Origin: Curtobacterium sp. MCBA15_008
GTDB lineage: Bacteria > Actinomycetota > Actinomycetes > Actinomycetales > Microbacteriaceae
DNA: 64,000 bases
Assembly (NCBI RefSeq): GCF_001865065.1
Contig: NZ_MJGN01000045.1
Coordinates: forward strand, 168,761 to 232,760
Direction: 5' to 3'
Below the pieces are notes generated by a model that was not told the origin of the DNA, searched no databases, and was given only the letters and a program-made list of their open reading frames with translations. The translations under genes were made by a program, and so were the position numbers. Position 1 is the stretch's first letter. The number at the start of each line of letters is the position of its first letter. Of the stretch, positions 25,535 through 33,955 are shown in pieces.

Positions 25535-26773
25535 TCACACGGGTCGTCGGCGACCCGCACGGGGGACGGGGTCGGAGTCGTCGGTCGCCCACCGTGCCGC
25601 GACGGCCCCCGGGGACCACGGCTCGTCCAGCGAGACGGCCGGTGCGGGACGACAGGTGTGACCGTCGCGTCGGCGCAGGTACTCACCCGGGGAGTCGTCG
25701 TGCATGAACCACCGGAGGCTCCGGTGCGCCGCCGCCGCGTTCGGGGCCGCTCGGCGCCACATCCTCGCCTCGTAGGCGACGAGTGCCTCGTCGACCGTCG
25801 CGGCGCCGTCCAGTGCGTCGGCGAGGTCGGCGGCGTCGAGCAGCGCGCCGTTGGTCCCGAGCGCGCAGAACGGGGACTGCAGGTGTGCCGCGTCGCCGAC
25901 GAGCGTCGCGGCCAGGGGACTCGCCCACCGGTGGCCGGCCGGGTGTTCGAACACCGGACGGACCGTCCCCGGTTCGGCACCGGCGGACACGAGCTCCAGG
26001 AGCGACGGGGCCCACCCGGCGGCGTCGAACGCCGTTTGGAGTCCGGCGCGAAGCCGCTGCACCGGTGTCTCGCGCACGCGTGCGAGCTCCGCGCGGAACG
26101 CGACGTACACCCGCGCGTTCCGCCCGATGCGCTGCGCGATCAACCCGAGGCCGCTGTCGGCGCCGAAGAGCGTGCCCCGGCCGATGGTCTCCGCGACGCG
26201 CGGGAAGTCCCGCTCGACGTCCGGGAACCGGCGGTCGAGGAACGTGATCCCGCTGTAGACCGGCTCGGTCCCGCCCACCGCGGCGCGGACGCGCGACCAC
26301 GCACCGTCCGCTCCGACGACGAGGTCGGCGACGGCCTCGGTGTCGTCGTCGAACCGGAGGCGCACCCGCCCGCCGTCGTCCTCGAGCGCACGGACGCGGT
26401 GCCCCCACTCGACGGTGCCGCGAGGGAGCCGGTCCAGCAGCAGACGACGGAGGCGCGGCCGTTCGACCTCGGCGTCGCCGGAGTCCGTCACCCCCGGCGA
26501 CTCGCGCAGCACGGTCCCCGCGGCGTCGACGAGCCGCCCGACCGCTGCCTCGGGGTGGGCGATCTCGGCGAAGGCCGCGTCCAGGCCCATGCGTCGGAGC
26601 ACGACGCGGCCGAGCGCACCGTCGATCCCGATGCTCCCGCCCTGGTCACGGGCGTCGGCGTCGGCGTCGCGCTCGTGGACACGGACCCGGTGCCCCGCGC
26701 GGGTGAGCAGCAGCGCGGTCGCGAGGCCGGCGATGCCGCCACCGCAGACCGCGATGTCCAGTACTCGTTGCAT
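25535..26773 (-). CDS. FAD-dependent monooxygenase (PHBH fold, TetX-like)
   Basis: This 412-residue aromatic-hydroxylase-type flavoprotein carries the dinucleotide motif GGGIAGLATALLL (residues 11-23), an Arg/Glu-rich HERDADA after strand two, the DG motif VVGADGAWSRVR (about 155-166) and the second FAD motif LVGDAAHLQSPFCALGTNGAL (about 285-305; usual form GDAAHxxxPxxGxGxN). It probably uses NADPH and oxygen to hydroxylate a planar compound, possibly an antibiotic or aromatic metabolite. The C-terminal 40 residues are Arg-rich and unusual. It lies just upstream of the SDR gene on the same strand, so the two may act together. Confidence 0.85.
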   Translation of the reverse strand: MQRVLDIAVCGGGIAGLATALLLTRAGHRVRVHERDADADARDQGGSIGIDGALGRVVLRRMGLDAAFAEIAHPEAAVGRLVDAAGTVLRESPGVTDSGDAEVERPRLRRLLLDRLPRGTVEWGHRVRALEDDGGRVRLRFDDDTEAVADLVVGADGAWSRVRAAVGGTEPVYSGITFLDRRFPDVERDFPRVAETIGRGTLFGADSGLGLIAQRIGRNARVYVAFRAELARVRETPVQRLRAGLQTAFDAAGWAPSLLELVSAGAEPGTVRPVFEHPAGHRWASPLAATLVGDAAHLQSPFCALGTNGALLDAADLADALDGAATVDEALVAYEARMWRRAAPNAAAAHRSLRWFMHDDSPGEYLRRRDGHTCRPAPAVSLDEPWSPGAVAARWATDDSDPVPRAGRRRPV

Positions 26774-26865
26774 CCGACCTGCACGTCCTCACGTTCCGTG
26801 CGCGTTGCGCGCCTGTGCCGTGCCCGTACCTGGCCGACGGACAGGAGCAGCATCGGGTCGGACGG

Positions 26866-26893
26866 CCCGTGGTCGCATCCGTGCGACCACGGG
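26866..26893 (-). terminator. Perfect 12-bp hairpin after the 44-residue ORF
   Basis: cccgtggtcgca (26866-26877) pairs fully with tgcgaccacggg (26882-26893) around loop TCCG. It lies 21 bases beyond the stop of the minus-strand ORF 26915-27049 and before the FAD monooxygenase start, so it terminates a transcript coming from the right. This supports a real gene upstream. Confidence 0.7.
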
Positions 26894-26914
26894 GAGGACT
26901 GGTGGACGCGCTCG

Positions 26915-27049
26915 TCACCAGTCGCTGCGGGGCTGCGCGTGCTGCTCGTCCGGCCGGACGTCCTCGTCGCGGTCCGGGGTGCTCGTCGTCACCGGGTCGG
27001 TGCTGCCGTCGAACGGCACGTCGGGATCGTTCACATGAGAATGCGTCAT
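26915..27049 (-). CDS. Small acidic protein (44 aa), unknown function
   Basis: ATG 27049 opens a 44-residue frame beginning MTHSHVNDPDVPFDG and ending QPRSDW. It is rich in Asp, Glu, Pro and Thr, has no Cys and no membrane segment, and looks disordered. Low codon bias cannot be judged well at this length, but a perfect hairpin 21 bases after the stop and a relatively AT-rich stretch before the start favour a real gene. I do not recognise it. The 281 bases on its far side, up to the Pr6Pr gene, show no other convincing gene. Confidence 0.5.
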   Translation of the reverse strand: MTHSHVNDPDVPFDGSTDPVTTSTPDRDEDVRPDEQHAQPRSDW

Positions 27050-27330
27050 GCGAGCATCTTCGGTGGCCGCACCGGCTTCTCCCTCAGGGTTCCCACCGGT
27101 TCCTGCACCAGCGCGGGCCGGGCCGAGGGGCCGGTCGCCGGTGGTCGGTGTCCGGTGGTCCCACCGATGCACGACCGACCGGTGTCGCGGATCCTGGTGC
27201 GGACGCGGCCGTTCGGGTCGGCCCGTCGCTGGAGGCCGTGCCGGGGAACCGGGTCCCGCTGGGGGCCGCCCGGCGGGGACCGTGGGGGTCCTCGCCGCGG
27301 TTCCCCGGCGCGGGTTCCGTCCGGCACCGC

Positions 27331-28113
27331 TCACTCGCGCACGCCGTCCCCGGGACGGCGCGACGTCGACGGTCGCGGATGCCAGCGCAGCCGCGTGGAC
27401 CAGCACAGCGCCAGCGTGGTCAGCGTGAGGAACAGCAGGAGGGCGAGGACGTACGCGGCGACCGACGCGTACCCGTACCGGGACGTGTCGGGGTCCAGGA
27501 AACCGTACGGGTAGTAGTGGACCGCATCACTCGCCTGGTCCCCGGTGAAGGGTCCCCGCGTCAGCGTGACGACGAGCCACACGACCGGCGCGGCGGCCAC
27601 CAGGCCGACCGTCCGCAGTCGGACGGGGAGCCGGACGCGGTCCGGGGCGACGAGCCAGTCGAGGAGCACCAGCGCGGGGCCGACGATGTGCACGACGTCG
27701 TCGGCCCAGGGGAGCACCGAGCCGTCCGGGTGCGGCAGGCCGCGGAGCAGCACGTTGTCGGCGACGGCCGTCATCACGACGCAGACCGTCACGGCGAGCC
27801 GTGTCGTCGTCCACGCGGTCGTCGGGCGGACCGCCAGCGCGAGCCGCACCACACCGACCACCAACACGACGACCGCCGCGGCGTTCGAGTCCTCCGTGAA
27901 GAACAGCGCGAAGTCGAGGGTCTTCCCCGGGATGCTCGTCACACCGATGTGGTGCCAGAAGACCACGCTCTGCCCGTACTGGGCAGCGAGTGCCAGGGCG
28001 ATCAGGGTCGCCACCGCCGCCCGGGCGCTCGCGATCCCGGTCGCCGGTGCGTTCCGTGCCGGGGGTGCGGACGTCGGGCTGGGCGTCGACTGGTGCAGCT
28101 GGAGAGCAGCCAC
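27331..28113 (-). CDS. Pr6Pr-type integral membrane protein
   Basis: This 260-residue protein starts at GTG 28113, chosen because AAGGAGG lies 6 bases upstream; longer in-frame starts run through non-membrane sequence. It has six predicted transmembrane helices after a Pro/Ala-rich cytoplasmic start. The family-like features are FFTEDSNAAAVVVL in the second loop, DNVLLRG, DDVVHIVGPALVLLDWLV with a conserved HIVGPAL, and VHYYPYGFLD near the C-terminus. This fits the Pr6Pr/FAR-17a/AIG1-like group, whose bacterial role is unknown; animal relatives are lipid hydrolases. It is divergent from the hydrolase gene at 28341. Confidence 0.78.
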   Translation of the reverse strand: MAALQLHQSTPSPTSAPPARNAPATGIASARAAVATLIALALAAQYGQSVVFWHHIGVTSIPGKTLDFALFFTEDSNAAAVVVLVVGVVRLALAVRPTTAWTTTRLAVTVCVVMTAVADNVLLRGLPHPDGSVLPWADDVVHIVGPALVLLDWLVAPDRVRLPVRLRTVGLVAAAPVVWLVVTLTRGPFTGDQASDAVHYYPYGFLDPDTSRYGYASVAAYVLALLLFLTLTTLALCWSTRLRWHPRPSTSRRPGDGVRE

Positions 28114-28340
28114 GATGGTCCTCCTTCGATCGCCCGGCCGGGATCGACCGGGCCCCACCACCCTCGGTCGAGCGCTCATGGTCGGCATCCGCAGGGCTGC
28201 TGAAGTCCACGTCGCCCTCCTTCGCCCTCCGGTGCCCGGTCGTGGTCGGCGTCGAACTCCGTGAGAGCGCGGAGGCGGCACCGGCACCCGGCCGCGCAGA
28301 CTGTCCCCGTCCTCACCCCGACCACGGACTGGAGCCTCCT

Positions 28341-29213
28341 GTGCCCGCATCCCCCGCTGCCGTCACGAGCCTCGACCTCGGCGGCATCACGCTCACCTAC
28401 GTGCCGGACGGCGAGTTCCGCGCCGAACCCGCGCTCGCCTACCCCCGCGGGCACGACGCCGTGCTGTCCGACGGCCTCGACGTGCTCGACGACGACGGGA
28501 TGCTCGTCCTGAGCGTCGGCGCGATCCTCATCTCGACGCAGGGACGCCGCATCCTCGTCGACGCGGGCATCGGCAGACGAACCATCCCGCTCGTCCGACC
28601 CGGGACGACACGCGACGCGTTCATGCGCGGCGGCATGCTCCTCGACAACCTCCGCACGATCGGGGTCGAGCCCGGCGACGTCGACACGGTCCTGCTGACC
28701 CACCTGCACGCCGACCACGTCGGGTGGATCGGGGACGAGGACGTCGACGGAGTCCACACCTTCCCGAGCGCGGAGTACTGGCTCGACGACGCCGAGTGGG
28801 CGTTCTGGAACCGACCCGAGCACCGCTCCGACGCAGTCGCCCCGCGACCGAACGAGCTGGCCCTGATCGACGAGCGCCGACACAGCCTCACCGACGGCGC
28901 CCGACCGGTCGAGGGCGTCACCGCCGTCGCGACGACCGGGCACACCCCGGGCCACCACGCGTTCGCCGTGCAGGGGAGCCGCTTGAGCGCCTTCATCGTC
29001 GGCGATGCGGTGCACTGCCCAGGAGAGGTGTTGCACCCTGACGTGGTCTGGGTCGGGGACCACGACGCCGAGGAAGCCGTCCGGACCCGTCGCGCCATCG
29101 CGCGTCGTGTCGGCACCGAGGACGTGGTCCTCGTCGGCCCGCACTTCCCGGACGCGGTGTTCCGCCGGTTCGACCCGGACGCCGCACGACCGGTCACCGA
29201 CGCGCTGCGGTAG
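28341..29213 (+). CDS. Metallo-beta-lactamase-fold hydrolase
   Basis: This 290-residue protein starts at GTG 28341 behind GGAG (spacer 6). The MBL metal motif THLHADHVGW places His121, His123, Asp125 and His126. Further ligands are His in TTGHTPGHHAF and Asp in VGDAVHCPGE, then a final His in VGPHFPD. This complete set indicates a two-metal hydrolase of the lactonase/hydroxyacylglutathione-hydrolase group; quorum-quenching lactonases share this layout, but the substrate is not shown. There is no signal peptide, so it acts in the cytoplasm. It converges on the histidine kinase gene. Confidence 0.88.
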   Translation: MPASPAAVTSLDLGGITLTYVPDGEFRAEPALAYPRGHDAVLSDGLDVLDDDGMLVLSVGAILISTQGRRILVDAGIGRRTIPLVRPGTTRDAFMRGGMLLDNLRTIGVEPGDVDTVLLTHLHADHVGWIGDEDVDGVHTFPSAEYWLDDAEWAFWNRPEHRSDAVAPRPNELALIDERRHSLTDGARPVEGVTAVATTGHTPGHHAFAVQGSRLSAFIVGDAVHCPGEVLHPDVVWVGDHDAEEAVRTRRAIARRVGTEDVVLVGPHFPDAVFRRFDPDAARPVTDALR

Positions 29214-29226
29214 CCGACCGGCGGGG

Positions 29227-29244
29227 CCGGGTGTGGGGACCCGG
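29227..29244. terminator. Weak hairpin between converging genes
   Basis: ccgggt-gtgggg-acccgg (6-bp stem) lies in the 31-base gap between the MBL-fold gene and the kinase gene. It could end both transcripts. The stem is short. Confidence 0.3.
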
Positions 29245-30474
29245 TCACCTCGCGTTCGAGCGCGGTCGTCGAGCGCTCGGCCCCGGGAAGGTGAGGGTGA
29301 CGCGCAGCCCGTGCGGTTCGGCGTCCCCGAGGGTGAGGTCGGCCCCGTGCACGTCGGCGACCCAGGACACGATGGCGAGCCCGGTGCCGGTCCCACCCGC
29401 AGCGGTCGTCCGTCCACCCTCGAGCACCGCGCGCCGTCGGCGGACCGGGATCCCCGAGCCCCGGTCCGTGACCATCAGCACGTCGCCGCGGAGCGCCACC
29501 ACGACCGGGCCGGTGCCGTGGCGGAGCGCGTTCTCGACGAGGTTCCGCACCGCCTGCGCCAGGAGCTCCGCGTGCCCGACGACCACCGACGGGTCGAGGT
29601 CCAGCCGGACGCCGGACCCGCCCTCTGTGTCCTCGAACTCCTCCACGGCGAGTTCGATCACCTGGTCGAGGCGGACGGGCTCGAGCTCGAACGACGCGGG
29701 GTCGGCGCTCCGGATGCGCGCGCGGTCGAGGAGCCGGCCCACCAGCGCCGACATCCGCGTGACCTGCGTCGAGATCGACCCGAGGTGCGGCGACCCGTCG
29801 TCGAGCGCGAGCCGCATCACGGCGAGTGGCGTCCGCAGTTCGTGGGCAGCTTCGCGGAGGAACTGCTCGTGCTGCTCGATGCTCCGGATGGACGGACGCA
29901 CGGCGAGTCCGGAGAGGAGGTGTCCGAGCGCGGTCCCGAGGGCGCAGAGCCCGGCGACCGTCAGGACCAGCAGGAGATCGAGCCGACGGTGGTCGGGTGG
30001 GGCAGTGGCCGAGGCCCCGGCGAAGACGACGGTGTCGGAGTACGGGACCGCCAGGACGACCCAGTCGACGGGCCGACCGCTCCCGACGGCGGGCGCCCTC
30101 GTCCGGACGGCCCCGTCGCCGTGCCGTGCTCGTTTCATCAGGTCGGTCATCATCGCAGACGTGGGGAGCGCACGCTGCGACGGCGAGGCCACCACGATGC
30201 CGGCCGGGTCGACGTACGCGAAGGTGCCGTCGATCGACGTCCAGGTCGCGACGTCCTGCGCGTCGAACCGGACCTCGGGGCCGGACGACTCCGCCGACCG
30301 GGCCAGCTGCTCCGCGAGCACGGTGAGTTCGCGGTAGGTCTCGCGCGTGTGCGAGCGCGAGTCGATGACGGACGCCATCACGGCGAGGACCACCAGGCAC
30401 ATCGCCGTCGTGATCGCGAAGAGCACCGTGCCTCGCCACCGCAACCGGCGGAGGTGCCGCGCTTCAGGCGTCAC
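29245..30474 (-). CDS. Sensor histidine kinase (OmpR-partner type)
   Basis: This 409-residue membrane kinase has transmembrane helices near residues 15-37 and 166-190 flanking an extracellular sensor of about 125 residues. HisKA follows with phospho-His211 in AAHELRTP, then HATPase_c with NLVENALRHG (N box), DRGSGIP (G1) and GGTGTGLAIVSWV (G2). A clear HAMP linker is hard to see; the second helix leads almost directly into HisKA. It overlaps the response regulator gene by 11 bases. The cluster of envelope genes to the right on the same strand suggests that it may sense the cell wall or membrane. Confidence 0.9.
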   Translation of the reverse strand: MTPEARHLRRLRWRGTVLFAITTAMCLVVLAVMASVIDSRSHTRETYRELTVLAEQLARSAESSGPEVRFDAQDVATWTSIDGTFAYVDPAGIVVASPSQRALPTSAMMTDLMKRARHGDGAVRTRAPAVGSGRPVDWVVLAVPYSDTVVFAGASATAPPDHRRLDLLLVLTVAGLCALGTALGHLLSGLAVRPSIRSIEQHEQFLREAAHELRTPLAVMRLALDDGSPHLGSISTQVTRMSALVGRLLDRARIRSADPASFELEPVRLDQVIELAVEEFEDTEGGSGVRLDLDPSVVVGHAELLAQAVRNLVENALRHGTGPVVVALRGDVLMVTDRGSGIPVRRRRAVLEGGRTTAAGGTGTGLAIVSWVADVHGADLTLGDAEPHGLRVTLTFPGPSARRPRSNAR

Positions 30475-31141
30475 CGGCCGCCTCGTCCCCCACGCGGTAG
30501 CCGACGCCGCGCACCGTGTGGATGGCGGGCGGCGACCCGAGGCGCTTCCGGAGCTGCCCGATCACGACGTCGACGACGTTGGACGCCGGATCGTGGAGTT
30601 CGTCCCAGCACCGTTCGACGAGCTCGGCCCTCGTCACGACGCCGCCGCCCGAACGGAGTAGTTCCTCGAGCACGGCGAACTCCTTCGCGCGGAGGAGCAG
30701 CTTCGTAGCGTGCCGATGGACCGTGTGCCGCTGCACGTCCAGGTGGATGCCAACCGCGTCGAGCACCGGGGGGAGCGTGACCTGGCCCCGACGGCTGAGC
30801 GCACGGACCCGTGCGACCAGCTCGACCGCGGCGAAGGGCTTCACGAGGTAGTCGTCCGCGCCGAGGTCGAAGCCCCTGACCCGGTCGGCCAACGCGTCCC
30901 GTGCGGTGATGAGGATCGCGGGCGTCAGGTCCCCGCTCCTCCGCAGCGCGGCGACCAGCTCCGAGCCGTCGCCACCGGGAACGCTCCGGTCGAGGACCAG
31001 GCACGCGTAGTCGCCGGAGACCGCGGCGACGTCGGCGTCCTGGTAGGTGCGGGTGACGTCGACCGCGTACCCCGCACGACGCAGGACGCGTTCGACCTCG
31101 GTCGCGAGGGACCGGTCGTCCTCCAGCAGCAGGACCTTCAC
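30464..31141 (-). CDS. OmpR/PhoB-type response regulator
   Basis: This 225-residue protein has a receiver domain with EDD at 7-9, phospho-Asp51 in LVLDRSVPGGDG, Thr in LITARD and Lys in LVKPF. The C-terminal winged helix shows LLLRAKEFAVLEELLRSGGGVVTRAELVERCWD and VDVVIGQLRKRLG, ending in TVRGVGYRVGD. It is paired with the overlapping kinase gene. MKVLLLEDD at the start leaves little doubt about the start codon. Genes to the right on the same strand (31.2-35.2 kb) are candidate targets. Confidence 0.93.
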   Translation of the reverse strand: MKVLLLEDDRSLATEVERVLRRAGYAVDVTRTYQDADVAAVSGDYACLVLDRSVPGGDGSELVAALRRSGDLTPAILITARDALADRVRGFDLGADDYLVKPFAAVELVARVRALSRRGQVTLPPVLDAVGIHLDVQRHTVHRHATKLLLRAKEFAVLEELLRSGGGVVTRAELVERCWDELHDPASNVVDVVIGQLRKRLGSPPAIHTVRGVGYRVGDEAAGDA

Positions 31142-31214
31142 GTCGTCGCCGTCCCACGCTCGCCGACGGACGGGGAGGACCCGGCACCGGTCGGCCGGGT
31201 GCCGTCCGGACCGC

Positions 31215-31331
31215 TCACCACCGGAGCGCTCCGCGTTCGTGCTCGCCCGCGTGCCGGTCGGGCCGGACGCACCGGATGCCGTAGACGCGGCAGCGGCACT
31301 GCGGTGCCGCGGGGAGCGCCCGGGTCGTCAT
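31215..31331 (-). CDS. Tiny Cys/His protein (38 aa), unknown function
   Basis: The frame from ATG 31331 encodes about 38 residues with QCRCRVYGIRC then RPDRHAGEHERGALRW. The pattern C-x-C-x6-C-x5-H-x3-H resembles the short zinc-binding CxxPxxHxGxH motif found in many small actinobacterial and phage proteins. GGCGGGACG before the start could serve as ribosome site; a start 6 codons earlier at 31349 is possible. It lies between the response regulator and amidoligase genes on the same strand. It is too short for confident calling, but the metal-ligand spacing is hard to explain by chance. Confidence 0.45.
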   Translation of the reverse strand: MTTRALPAAPQCRCRVYGIRCVRPDRHAGEHERGALRW

Positions 31332-31362
31332 CGTCCCGCCGGTCGGCATCGGCCGCGTCCGG

Positions 31363-32418
31363 TCAGACGACGTGGTCGGCGAGCGCACGGAGGTCACCAC
31401 CCGCGCGCTCGGGCGACGGAACGGGCTCCGACAGGAGACACCGGTCGAGGAGCTGTTCCACGAGCGCTGCGCGCTCGGTGATCGCGTCGGCGTCGATCGA
31501 ACCGGGCAGGATCCGCACCTCGACGGTGTCGCGGACCGGGTCGGCGTCGAGGAGCGCGGTGAGGTTGACGTCGAAGAACTTGGTCAGACCGACGCCGGCC
31601 GCCGCGGTCTGCAGAGCGGGCCAGCCGTCGGCGGTCTCGACCAGTGCGAGGAGTTCGTCCGGCAGCCGACGGACCCTCGTGGCCGCGGGGTTCGAGCCGA
31701 GCGCCGACCGGAGCTCGTCCCGCCAGAGCGCGAACAGCCGGACGAGGTTCGCGAACGGTCCGGGCGCTCGGAAGGGCGCTCCGTCGAAGTGCAGGTGCAC
31801 CGCGGCTTCCCTGGGCACGGTGAAGCCGAGCGTCCGGGCCCGGCCGAGCAGGAGTTCGAGGGTCGCGTGGTGGTCGGCGGTCAACGGGGCCGTCACGATC
31901 TCGCACGGGCGGTCGCGTCCGCGCGCGAGTGCCGTCGCCATGGCGAGGGTCGCTCCGCTCTCGTCGTCGAGCCGGCGGACGGGACCGATGACGTCGACCC
32001 GGGTACCGAACAGTTCCGCAGCCGACCGGAGGACGCGGTCGAACGGTGCGCCGGGGGTCTCGTGGCGCTCGACGAGCCGGAGCAGACGGGGCTCGTCGGA
32101 CAGGATCCGGTACCAGCCGTCTTCCGCGCTCGGCACGTCCGTCGGGTCCGCGAGGTCGCGGAGGTCGTCGACCAGCGTGATGTCGTCGACGAACGACGCG
32201 ACCGGTCGCCCGGCACCGTCGTTCACGGCGAACCCCGGGGTCAGGTGCCAGAACTGCCCCATCCCGGGGACGAGCGACGGTTCCGAGTCCGTGTGGAACA
32301 CGGTCGACACGCGGCCGCCGACCTGGTCGGCCACACTCCCTGCGAGGGCACGGCGGTCGGAACCGCGCGGAGCCAGCAGCTCGATCTCGAAGCCGATGCG
32401 GCGCCTGAGGGTGGTCAT
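31363..32418 (-). CDS. Putative amidoligase-family protein
   Basis: This 351-residue protein resembles the amidoligase group (PF12224 type) related to glutamine-synthetase-like ligases. It has an N-terminal GFEIELL with Glu11 and Glu13, a middle CEIVTAPLT with Glu173, the VHLHFDG motif (His208, His210) and a C-terminal VEVRILPGS. In this family the acidic residues bind metal/ATP and the enzyme is predicted to join an amine to a carboxylate, often on peptides or the cell wall. The usual glutamine-amidotransferase-like partner is not seen here; instead the neighbours are an exported repeat protein, a lipoprotein and an LCP enzyme. The activity is inferred from motifs. Confidence 0.75.
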   Translation of the reverse strand: MTTLRRRIGFEIELLAPRGSDRRALAGSVADQVGGRVSTVFHTDSEPSLVPGMGQFWHLTPGFAVNDGAGRPVASFVDDITLVDDLRDLADPTDVPSAEDGWYRILSDEPRLLRLVERHETPGAPFDRVLRSAAELFGTRVDVIGPVRRLDDESGATLAMATALARGRDRPCEIVTAPLTADHHATLELLLGRARTLGFTVPREAAVHLHFDGAPFRAPGPFANLVRLFALWRDELRSALGSNPAATRVRRLPDELLALVETADGWPALQTAAAGVGLTKFFDVNLTALLDADPVRDTVEVRILPGSIDADAITERAALVEQLLDRCLLSEPVPSPERAGGDLRALADHVV

Positions 32419-32491
32419 CGTGGGTCCTTCGTGCGGTGGAGGGGAGACGCGGGACCGGTGCCGGTCCGGGGACCCGGCACCGGTCCGTCGG

Positions 32492-33259
32492 TCACGGCTG
32501 GATCGGGAGCGGGATCTGCGGGGAGCTCAGCAGGTCCTGACCGGCCTTGACCTTGGCGCTGTAGGCGTCGATCTTCCAGATCTGGGCCAGCTTCTCGGCA
32601 TCGGCGTAGTCGTACCCGGCGGCCGCGAACGCGGTGGCCGCGTCACCGGCCGAGGGCGTCGGGTGCTCCAGCGGGACCGGCTGGTTCGCCAGGGCCAGTG
32701 CGCCGGCCTTGGCCTTCGCGGTCTCCGGGGACACCTTCCACGAGGCGGCGAGGCGTGCCGCGAGCCCGCCGTCGTCGACCTCGGCGATCTCGAACGCGTG
32801 CACCTGCTGCGCCCTCGTGTAGCTCCGGGCGAACCCGGCGCCGGGAGCGAACGGCAGCGTGTGGCCGGCACGGAGCTCCGCCCCGGCGGTGAACTTTGCA
32901 TGGTTCCGGTCCGAGGCGTTCCACAGGGCCGCGAGGTCGAGCGCGTCCTCGTACTTGTAGCCCGCCGCGTAGTACGCGTCGAGGTTCTTCGTCGTGGGGT
33001 CGTTCTGGATCTTGCGGATCGCGGCGTCCTTCTCCGCCTTGGCGCGCTGGGCGCCGGTCGCAGCCGCCGCGGGGACGGTGCGGTCGGACGTCGTGCGCAC
33101 CGCGGTGGTCGTCGTCGCGGCGTCGTGCGTCACCGTCGCCTGGGCGGGCAGCGTGCCGAAGAGTGCTGCGGCAGCGCACGCCGCAGCGCCGGTGACGAGG
33201 GCTGCGCCGCCGATGCGTCGGAACGCGCGGCCCCGTGTGCTCGAGGTGTTCGTGTTCAT
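32492..33259 (-). CDS. Exported protein with three ~40-residue helical repeats
   Basis: This protein of 255 residues starts at ATG 33259 after GGAAGGAAA. The signal peptide ends near LPAQA (residue 41). A Thr/Ala linker is followed by three copies of a repeat at about residues 93-132, 153-192 and 209-246. The pattern is A-x-x-A-(GY/EV)-x-Y/D-x-D/G-A/L-x-x-LA-x-x-W-(K/N)...AK-x-x-AG-x-x-L, with Trp, AK and AG kept in all three. Each looks like two short helices. I do not recognise the family. It is encoded directly upstream (73-base gap) of the amidoligase gene, so it could be a substrate or a wall-binding partner. Confidence 0.8.
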   Translation of the reverse strand: MNTNTSSTRGRAFRRIGGAALVTGAAACAAAALFGTLPAQATVTHDAATTTTAVRTTSDRTVPAAAATGAQRAKAEKDAAIRKIQNDPTTKNLDAYYAAGYKYEDALDLAALWNASDRNHAKFTAGAELRAGHTLPFAPGAGFARSYTRAQQVHAFEIAEVDDGGLAARLAASWKVSPETAKAKAGALALANQPVPLEHPTPSAGDAATAFAAAGYDYADAEKLAQIWKIDAYSAKVKAGQDLLSSPQIPLPIQP

Positions 33260-33336
33260 GGTCGTTTCCTTCCGATGGTGGAGTGGGACTGACTTCGCCG
33301 GATGAGTTCAGGAGGGACGAGCGCATCGCGCCGACC

Positions 33337-33912
33337 TCAGAGGGGGAGCACCGCCTGGATGCCGATCAACGTCGCCGTCTCCGCGCGACAGGTCGATCCG
33401 AGGTACCCGGTGGGCAGGCCGGCCGTCAGGGTGCTCTCACTGTGCGGCAGCACCACCGCCAGCGCCTCCGGCTCGGCCTCGACGCAGTCGATCGGCGACT
33501 CCCCCGCGTGCAGGGCGACGTACACCTGTGCGCGCTTCGCCGGGCGGAGTGTGACCGCCGGCGAGGGGACGGCTCGGATCTCGAGGGCGTCCGGACCGAA
33601 GGGGCTCCCGTGGGAGACCAGGCGTGCCGTGGGCCATCCCTGCAGGACGCAGCTGTGGTCGCCCTCGTTCGTGAAGACGACGGCAAGGAGCACCGCACCC
33701 TCGTCGGTCGGACGGGGCGGCAACGCCGTTCCGTCGCGGCCGCTCACGCTGGCCGACAGCGAGGAGTCGTGGCACCGCGGCGACCGCAGGCTCTGCACGT
33801 GCTCGTGGTCCCGGCCGGTCGGGCGTGTGGACGACGTGCAACCGGCCGAGGTCACGGCGAGGGCGACCACCAGGGTCGCGATCACCGTCCCTCGGAGCGT
33901 CAGCTGCTGCAC
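33337..33912 (-). CDS. DUF4232-type lipoprotein
   Basis: This 191-residue protein has a short signal and the lipobox TSAGC (Cys near 25), so it should be anchored to the outer face of the membrane. The mature part has the DUF4232 pattern: RCHDSSLSASVS, FTNEGDHSCVLQGWPTARLV, then VTLRPAKRAQVYVAL and a C-terminal Cys pair. The family is common in actinobacteria and its role is unknown; an immunoglobulin-like fold is likely. It lies between the exported repeat protein and the LCP gene on the same strand. A second member occurs at 44581-45294. Confidence 0.82.
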   Translation of the reverse strand: MQQLTLRGTVIATLVVALAVTSAGCTSSTRPTGRDHEHVQSLRSPRCHDSSLSASVSGRDGTALPPRPTDEGAVLLAVVFTNEGDHSCVLQGWPTARLVSHGSPFGPDALEIRAVPSPAVTLRPAKRAQVYVALHAGESPIDCVEAEPEALAVVLPHSESTLTAGLPTGYLGSTCRAETATLIGIQAVLPL

Positions 33913-33955
33913 ACGGAAAACCTGACACTGGCGGCATGAGACGACGATGAAGCGG

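Noticed and set aside
27050..27330. Open frames in the gap before the Pr6Pr gene
   Set aside because: They are Arg/Pro/Gly-rich, have no ribosome site or conserved pattern, and overlap in several frames; I see no gene here.
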